From Phycomyces nitens (lineage: Eukaryota; Mucoromycota; Mucoromycetes; Mucorales; Phycomycetaceae), in NCBI GenBank assembly GCA_022702545.1, contig JAHRBC010000002.1, forward strand, positions 6,572,001 through 6,636,000: a DNA stretch of 64,000 nucleotides. The letters run 5' to 3'. The notes below the pieces were generated by a model that was not told the DNA's origin, searched no databases, and was given only the letters and a program-made list of their open reading frames with translations. The translations under genes and the position numbers were made by a program. Of this stretch, positions 57,191 through 64,000 are shown piece by piece (the stretch's first letter is position 1; every line of letters starts with the position of its first letter).

Positions 57191-59041
57191 ATGCTATTAT
57201 CAGACTTTCCTCGAGAAATTATAGAACATCTTGCGGACAGTCTTTCTCTCGAGGACAAAAGATCTTGTTATCTGGTTTCCAAGTCATGGAAAGAAGTCTT
57301 CCAGGATTATATACACTCTGACCTAGTGGTATGCGAACGATTATTAGCGGACCTTGTAAATCCTTCCCAAGATTATCGACCACTCTACCTAGAAACTCGG
57401 TTACTTGTACGACATATGACAATAAATCACAGAGATTCAATAAAAGACAAAGAGATCTACCTACTGCAGAGAACCTTTCCAAATATAAAGTACCTTCATT
57501 TTAGCGCAACCAAAACAGTCCCGGACAGCTTTGGAGTTGATGCCGACTGGAATATCTGGAGATCGCTGACAGAACTCTACTTTTCATTCGGCCATAGAAC
57601 TGTACCCGACCTCGAGAATAAGCTTGTTAAAATTATTGTGTCTTTACCTGTCTTGAGACGACTGGAGATTTCTAGTAATTGTCTGAACCATACACTATCG
57701 CTCTCGTTACACGACTTTGAAACAATCCACTCGCACCTAAAACGCCTTGGATATTTGAGATTACGTTCGAATCTATTGACTCTATCCAAAACAGACATTG
57801 AACGTATGACAAAAGTATTGCCAGCCACAAATATGGGAAGTGTGGACGTGAGCGCTGAATATGCAGACCATCGATGGCTATGTTATTTTGCTCACAAATA
57901 TCCCAATCTACACACACTGAAGCTCCAAATAACAAATAACCTACCCGAAGCCGATGAAAAAAGGAACGATACGATTAAATTGTTCCAACAAGTGCCTCTG
58001 CCATTTCAACACCTTACAAAACTAGAAATTGGATATTTCCAATGGGAAGGAAGCGATCCTCTACTTTTCTGGGATATAATACATTTCCACAATATGCCGT
58101 TAAAGCACGTATCTGTCAATATTTCCGCATCATTTGTTATTTATAATTCTCATAATCCTTGTGATGCTGCCAACAATATCGCAAAGCATTGTTTTCCACA
58201 TTTTTTTAAAAACATTGAATCGTTTTATATGAGATGTCTTGTAAATATAGTCCCAATCGACTTTACGGAGATAAATAGCAACCTTTGCAATCTAGTTAAA
58301 CTGACTATCGAAACTCCCACGCTTTTTGACATTGATACTCTTCTGTGTGCAGCGCCTCGCTTGAAATCACTTGAACTCCGAGACGCTGATATCAAAGTTA
58401 AAGACGAACTCTACAATTCACAGAGATTTGAGCTCCAGTCATTCATAGTGGACTTCACAAAAATTACATCAGATGTTCTCCGGTTTCTGTCCTTCCACTG
58501 CAGAAGTTTGAGTGTGTTGCATATCAGATGGTCATCAGTACACGGCAATTTTACGACACCTGGGTGCCAGCTTATTGATATGACCTACACCCGCTTTGAG
58601 AAATTTTATCTGGAAAGGGTATCATTTATTATACAAGACAACAACAAGTGTCCAGACAATAGAAATATAACCATTATTGCTCGACCAGTTGAAGATATTA
58701 CTCCAAAGCAAGACTACGATCCTAATGTCTTGCCGGTTGTCGTTGGTGGCCCACATGTCAAAGCTTATTATGAAGGGTTTTACACCAATGAGTGTCATTG
58801 GACGCAGAAGCTCTCAACAGAACAAAGATCCCGTATCCAGAAATTCGTCTCAAACTATGAGGAAAACAAAAAAATCACTTTGAAGAAAATCCATGATGCA
58901 AAGAAGGGAAAGCCATACGTTGATTGGAACAACAGTTGTGTTTTTGGATATACAAATATAAAGCTTGGTTATTTAGTTGATCTTAATATTAATTACCGTG
59001 AAGATCCTAGCACGACGTACCTGGATATTGATTTACTTTAG
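57191..59041 (+). CDS. F-box/leucine-rich-repeat protein, paralogue F
   Basis: Intronless, 616 residues, ATG at 57191. Same length as D and 17 residues different: in the F-box part Q to R, C to S (LVSKSW for LVCKSW), S to Y and E to A; further on P to L, T to N, K to E, Y to S, D to V, R to H and G to V; and six changes in LHIRWSSVH. From the GNFTTPGCQ block to the C-terminus the two are identical. The Cys-to-Ser change is in the family-conserved SCxLVCKSW segment of the F-box and might touch Skp1 binding. Predicted SCF substrate receptor. Confidence 0.9.
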   Translation: MLLSDFPREIIEHLADSLSLEDKRSCYLVSKSWKEVFQDYIHSDLVVCERLLADLVNPSQDYRPLYLETRLLVRHMTINHRDSIKDKEIYLLQRTFPNIKYLHFSATKTVPDSFGVDADWNIWRSLTELYFSFGHRTVPDLENKLVKIIVSLPVLRRLEISSNCLNHTLSLSLHDFETIHSHLKRLGYLRLRSNLLTLSKTDIERMTKVLPATNMGSVDVSAEYADHRWLCYFAHKYPNLHTLKLQITNNLPEADEKRNDTIKLFQQVPLPFQHLTKLEIGYFQWEGSDPLLFWDIIHFHNMPLKHVSVNISASFVIYNSHNPCDAANNIAKHCFPHFFKNIESFYMRCLVNIVPIDFTEINSNLCNLVKLTIETPTLFDIDTLLCAAPRLKSLELRDADIKVKDELYNSQRFELQSFIVDFTKITSDVLRFLSFHCRSLSVLHIRWSSVHGNFTTPGCQLIDMTYTRFEKFYLERVSFIIQDNNKCPDNRNITIIARPVEDITPKQDYDPNVLPVVVGGPHVKAYYEGFYTNECHWTQKLSTEQRSRIQKFVSNYEENKKITLKKIHDAKKGKPYVDWNNSCVFGYTNIKLGYLVDLNINYREDPSTTYLDIDLL

Positions 59042-59401
59042 ATCAGTTGTGACTTTACAGGTTTCATTTATCTTTAATGTTCTGTTATTGTTAAATTGAA
59101 TCTTAGTCGCTATTGTTCTTTTCCTCCCCTTTCCTTGATTATATTATTGTATTATCTTAACCAATGAACTATATTCGGTATGTCCTAGAGTCATTCTGTC
59201 ATTCTTATCCAACTGTTTTCACAGTTGGTTCTTTTAATAAATCAATAAACTCAATTCAACCCGGAACAATTCCAATAAAGATTAATGTAAAATCCCCTTT
59301 GCCTGCTAATTTTTTTACGGAAATTTGTATAACCGATATCAATACGTACGTTGACTTTTACTCAGACTCCAATGTGGTGGGTTCTCCTGATTTCGAAAAA
59401 A
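59042..59401. other. 3' flank of gene F
   Basis: Same as the 3' flank of D, with one extra A at about 59400. Confidence 0.6.
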
Positions 59402-62171
59402 ATTGAGTTGGCTATTTGTGTGCTATCATTTTGTTGAGCAGAAGGTTTGAGATAATATGTTTCAAAAGTTTTGGACCTGAGACTCCAGTTCGCGTGTATA
59501 TTAACTCTGGGTATTACTACTCCCTCTTATACTGCCTTTGTGCTCGAAGCTGACCGAACGGAATGTGATTTGTACTTGGTCGTGTCTACGCCCGCTCTCG
59601 CCATTGTTTTCTGAGCCCAAGATGCTACTGTAGAACTGTTTACGGAGTTGGTTTTGTCAGGGTTATTAATATATGCCAAAAAAAGGGTGTGATCGTCTGG
59701 TAGCTGTTGTCGTAATTTTGCGGTTTTCTTCATGAATGTATAGAGTGTGGAGACGAGACATAGATCGGTATCCTCCATAAGACCAAGAGTCGTGGATTTT
59801 ACCTGTGAGTTCTTTGCTTCCATGAAATGTTTGGATCCCGAGATTGGTTTGTCGTTGTGTAGTTCAAGTTGCACATCTTTGAATAGTAGTTGGCCCACAT
59901 CAAACCTCGGTCTAGCCATAGTAACAAGACACATCAGGATGATTGTTTTCTGCTGTAGATCATATAGATTGATGGCTTTATTGGAAGGCAGTTCTTGCTT
60001 GATAAACATCATGAGTAGCTTGGTATCCCATGTTTGTAGTGAGTTTTTTTCCGGAATCAGAATTTCTGTATGTTTCTTGGCCTTAAAAAACTCAACGATT
60101 CAGTCCTGATTTGCGATGGCCATTTGATCTGGGTGAAGTATCTTGAATACGGAAGCAATTGAGGAACGTAAACCATTCAAATGTTGGTATGAGAAATGAC
60201 TGTTGGACTTGAGAAACATCAATACGTTTTTGACATTGTAATCCTCAGGGGATACGGTAGGTTTCTGAGTTGCGCACCGAGTGATCCATTTCTTCCAACC
60301 CAAGTTATACACCCTTCGTGTATATTTCCTATGGGCATGAGATAGGAATTCAATCGTATCCTCATCTAACTGATCAACTGTCTTCCTCTTGTTGCGGATA
60401 AGTTCCATGCGATCATTTTCTACCTGTCTAGTTTGAATATCATCGGTTGACTCTTGTGTTTCATTTTGAGTATGGTGGGGAACCAGTATTGAGTGGGCCA
60501 AAACGGCGTGACAAGTACTGCTTGTTGTAATTTCTGGTATTTGATGTATTGGATTGTTTTTAGTATGAATTTCTAGGGTGGGAACAGGTACATCCCTTTT
60601 GCAAGCCACGTCTGTTGGAAGGCATCCAACGCTAGTGCCTCGGGGTCCGGTCAAAGACTCCAGAATTGTGGCAGTTGAGAATTGAGTCTGTCCGCAAATG
60701 CGTCTATCATCAGAGGTCCCCATCGTTTGTTGATCTGTTGGAATATTCGTTTGGGAATTGTGGCTTCGTAAATCACCCGATTTTTCTGGTGTGTCTGTCG
60801 GCTTAACCAATCAGCCTTGGTGTTGTCCACGCCTGGTATATGATCGTATTCGACGTCCAAGTTGAAGTCGTTGTAAATGTTTTGAATGTTCACGGCTAGG
60901 TTTTGTAACAATATCGAGGCAGTTCCTCCCGATTTCGAACTGTACTTCAGGGCGGTGATATTTTCGGTGAAGATCTTTATTCGGGATCCCTTGCGGTGTC
61001 TTGTATGTAGCTTTAGAGCAAAGTATATAGCCATAAGTTCTCGCACATTTATCGAGTATTCTCTTTCTGTTGATGACCATGGAACTGTTGCTTGAACCGA
61101 CATTGAGCTCACCCCCAACCTAGATCTGGGGCGTCTATGTGAATTACTACTTGAAGAGTCTTGCATGATAATATCTTCTGAATGGGTAGGCTATTCTTCT
61201 TGTGCATCTACTCTTTCCACCATTCCAATTCCTTCTTGCTTTCGTGTGATAATCTCATAGGTGCATCCCAATTCTGGTGGGGATGTTGTAAACTCGTTGC
61301 TAGATCCCTCTGCATATGACGAATATGAAGTAAATCTTCCCCTATCGCCGGGATCATAGATGTCATCTTTCCCATCAAACTGGCGTACCATCTGCAGTTG
61401 TATTGACGGGGTGTGCTGTTCATGGCTTGTCTCAATCGTCCCATTAATTTGGTTAGTTTCTTGAGTGGTACAGATATTGTCATGGTCTTTGTATTGAAAA
61501 CAAACCCCAAAAACTCCTGTTGCTGCAAAGGAGTCATTACACTTTTCTGGTAGTTTATCAAAAATCCCAGGCGTTCCAAGTGTGATACTACTGTTTGAGT
61601 GTGTGTCATGGCTTCTGTCTTTGTTGAGCCCAGAATGCAAATATCGTCGAGGTAGTATACTAGACGAATGTCCAATTGCCTCATGGGTTCTATGGCAAAT
61701 CGCATCAACTTGCTGAACACTCTCGGGCTGACACTCATGCCAAATGCTAGCGTCTTGTATTGGTATGCTTTTCCCTGGTTCTGAAAGGTCAGATACTTCC
61801 TGGAGTTTTGGTGTATCGGTGTCACAACATATGCATCCTTGAGGTCCAGTTTGCAAATGAAATCCTTTGCCTCGATAATGTCTCGCAAGGCTGGGACGCC
61901 CTCCATTTTGAAGTGTTGGCATTAAACGAAATTGTTGATCTTTTGGCAATCCAAAATTGGTCTGCGCTTGTGGGTTTCTTGAATGGTGAAAAAGTTGGAA
62001 AGAAAATATGTGCTTTGAGTGGGAGATAGCTCGATTATATCGGCCTGCAAAAATTTGTCCACTGCTTCGTTGGCAGCTAATTGTTCTGTAGAGTTTAAAT
62101 GAATTTGACGCAATCGCCATGGTGTTGGTTTCTTTACTAGTGGTATCTGATACCCATATTGTATTACGGAT
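59402..62171 (-). mobile_element. DIRS-type retroelement, copy 2, truncated
   Basis: Duplicate of 42850-45619. The Gag part and the front of the RT are missing: the match stops abruptly at 62171, inside the RT coding region. Recombinase (59402-60450), RNase H (60651-61166) and RT (61208 to 62171) fragments carry the same stops as copy 1. A further stop, TAA at 61922-61924, replaces a Gln codon of copy 1. Divergence from copy 1 rises clearly over the last 250 bp. Confidence 0.88.
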
Positions 62172-62189
62172 GAGATTCAGACATCATCC

Positions 62190-62914
62190 GATGTTGCAAT
62201 CAAGAGAGGTGCATTTGCAAATATCTCAAAAAAAAACTTGGAATACGGTCCTGCGTAGCTGCCACGAAGCCTTTGCTGATGAAAAGGTATATCTGAAACC
62301 ACTTGAAGTTTGAAAATGAAGCTCGTCATCACAATCAGCAATAGAATCGAGTGATCTAAAGTGATGAGTCCAGACATATGTTATTCCCAAGGGCTGAAAA
62401 TGTTCGTGTGTGGTGCACGAAACAACAAAAGTGCAAAAAAGGATATATTATGCCAAGAGTCCAAGGTTGAGGGGGTTCAGTGATGTTACGAGGGTCTATT
62501 TAGACCAGAGGTGTAGGAAGGCTTATAATTATTGATGGTACGCTAAGTCAGCACAAATACAAAAGACTCTTAAAGTGTGATTTCATGCCCTGGTTTCAAA
62601 GTCTTGGGCAAAGGAAACATGAAGAATTTATTTTCCAAGAAGATGATACATCCTGTCATAAGAGTTTGTTGGCTGAAGAGTACAAAAAGAAGGTGAATCT
62701 TCCTGTTATGACATGGCCAACAAACAGCCCTGACCTGGGTCCCATAAAGAATATATTGTCCTACTTGGAACATAAGCTGAGAGCCAGAAAGGCGAAGTCC
62801 ACAAACAAACACTTTGGTTTGTGCGCTACAAGAAGAATGGAAAAGAGTATTGAAGAAAGTTGTAGAGCCATATTGTATACCAATGCCAAATCGGATTCAA
62901 GAATATTTTTTTAA
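62190..62914 (+). pseudogene. Decayed Tc1/mariner transposase, second copy
   Basis: Fragments in order: AATKPLL at about 62260, SDESRHMLFPRAENVRVW with the first catalytic Asp at about 62360-62410, and an open frame 62585-62914 with FQEDDTSCHKS (second Asp) and TWPTNSPDLGPIKNILSYLE, where the usual NPIEN is GPIKN, so the final acidic residue is replaced by Lys. Several stops and shifts lie in between. It directly adjoins the broken end of DIRS copy 2. Confidence 0.78.
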
Positions 62915-63410
62915 AAATCATGGATCTCATACTAATTATTAATCTTTGAAACAAATTATATTTTAATATTGGTATGTATTATGTCTATCGCTCGTGTTTT
63001 TTTATCCTTATATCTATAGTTTATTCTGATAAAAAGATGTAAAGAAGTTGTGTATTTTCATTGAAAGGTTGTGAGATTCTAATAAAGTTGGCTGCACACT
63101 TTATTAATTAATTAATCGTAGTTTTTACTCTAAATAAGCTGCTTTTGAGTCTTTTTTTAAATAAAGAAAAATCGAGGTTTTAGAGAGCTTTATCCATCAA
63201 AAATAACTGATTTATATTGTGGTAAAGGCTTATAGCACATAATTACATTTTGAATAGATATTTAGGTAATTGGTAATGATATACTTGATTGAGCACTTTG
63301 CAGATACTGAATAGACTCGGACTAGTTTATTATTTATTCTCAGTATATAAAAATATATTTCTGCCTAGGACTTGGTAGGTTATAGAAGGATAGATATTTT
63401 ATTTGTTTCT
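62915..63410. other. Spacer before the NAPRT gene
   Basis: AT-rich, no gene seen. Probably the 3' UTR of the following minus-strand gene from about 63300. Confidence 0.5.
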
Positions 63411-64000
63411 CTAGTGTACAATTCCAAGTTCTTTTTCAAGGCTATCTACAAGAGACTGATTGCCACTATGCTTTGATACATCATCGCTTAGTTTTATAAC
63501 ACGGATCCCGTTGCATTCTTTAAGTTTGATGACGATGCTCATGGATTTGCTCTTGTCTGCAGGATTACTTGCTTTCTCAAAATCGTTACTAAAGTGTGTT
63601 CCGATTCCAAAACTCGATTGAATATCCATATCATCACAGCATTTGTGTAGACTGATGGCACGGTCTACGTCAAGTCCATCTGAAAATATTATTTTCTTGG
63701 AGCAAGGTTCGATATTCAAGGACTTGTAATGGTTGACAATGTTTTTTGCAAACTCTTCTGGATCTCCAGAGTCATGTCTAACACCTGTGAATTCTGATGC
63801 AAGTTTATGCTGAAAGTCTTGGAGAAATACGGGCGTTGTATAGGTGTCGGTAAGAGCCACGGCCAATGCACCTTTGTATGTCTGCTGCCAAATATCCAAT
63901 GCTTTCTTATTGACATTCTGGATACCTTCTAGAGCAGATATCCCCATAAAGAACTCGTGTGCTAAAAGTGTACTTAGCCCACTTTTCCTATTAATAAGAC
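63411..64000 (-). CDS. NPT1: Nicotinate phosphoribosyltransferase, C-terminal part (runs off the window)
   Basis: The minus-strand frame is open from the window edge (LSTLLAHEFFMGISALEG) to the TAG at 63411-63413, about 196 residues. The 5' part lies beyond base 64000. Family marks: AHEFFMG, ALTDTYTT, GVRHDSGDPEEF, KIIFSDGLDVDRAISL and FGIGTHFSND. The enzyme couples nicotinate to PRPP, giving nicotinate mononucleotide in the Preiss-Handler route to NAD. No intron is visible in this part. It marks the return to ordinary gene space after the repeat-rich F-box array. Confidence 0.93.
   Translation of the reverse strand, partial: LINRKSGLSTLLAHEFFMGISALEGIQNVNKKALDIWQQTYKGALAVALTDTYTTPVFLQDFQHKLASEFTGVRHDSGDPEEFAKNIVNHYKSLNIEPCSKKIIFSDGLDVDRAISLHKCCDDMDIQSSFGIGTHFSNDFEKASNPADKSKSMSIVIKLKECNGIRVIKLSDDVSKHSGNQSLVDSLEKELGIVH

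Overview
The window is eukaryotic and almost certainly fungal. The genes have short introns (46 to about 290 bp) with GT/AG borders, the intergenic DNA is very AT-rich with many TA, CA and TTA microsatellites, and the left half carries housekeeping fungal genes, including a GPI-type chitin deacetylase and a Rac GTPase. The mix of a zf-RVT-bearing LINE, a DIRS-type tyrosine-recombinase retroelement and Tc1/mariner remains would suit an early-diverging fungus such as a Mucoromycota species. That placement is inference from gene style, not from a database match.

Left part (1 to about 16,130) is ordinary gene space: a 1,084-residue PPR protein (+), a five-exon pyrimidine 5'-nucleotidase of the NT5C3 type (+), a four-exon Rac GTPase (-), a small unrecognised protein (-), a five-exon C2H2 zinc-finger microprotein of the ZNF706/At2g23090 type (+), a five-exon secreted chitin deacetylase (-) and ribosomal protein eL31 (-). 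From 16,130 to 20,835 I see no gene.

Right part (20,836 to about 62,950) is accessory. Six full-length paralogous F-box/leucine-rich-repeat genes (here called A to F, 601 to 616 residues, each an intronless ORF) sit among transposons: A 21834-23642 (-), B 27364-29169, C 31191-33017, D 40640-42490, E 52966-54801 and F 57191-59041 (all +). Between them lie two copies of one LINE (33481-38774 on +, with a 14-bp target duplication; 47496-52779 on -, decayed), a dead DIRS-type element (about 42850-46590, -) and its truncated duplicate (59402-62171), two copies of a 466-bp TA-flanked foldback element, three LTR-like repeats of about 340 bp, and two decayed Tc1-like transposases. The window ends in the 3' part of nicotinate phosphoribosyltransferase (-).

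The strongest unusual signal is in the F-box array. Genes D and F lie in a near-identical 5.75-kb duplication. By direct comparison their coding sequences differ at 21 bases, 20 of them amino-acid-changing, while about 2.15 kb of the neighbouring dead retroelement differs by only three substitutions and one indel. Eight of the changes fall in six codons of one repeat, between two blocks that are nearly constant in all six paralogues. Gene A looks like a chimera of a C-like front half and a D/F-like back half. This is what one would expect of a recombining, diversifying family of SCF-type recognition proteins. The biological target is unknown.
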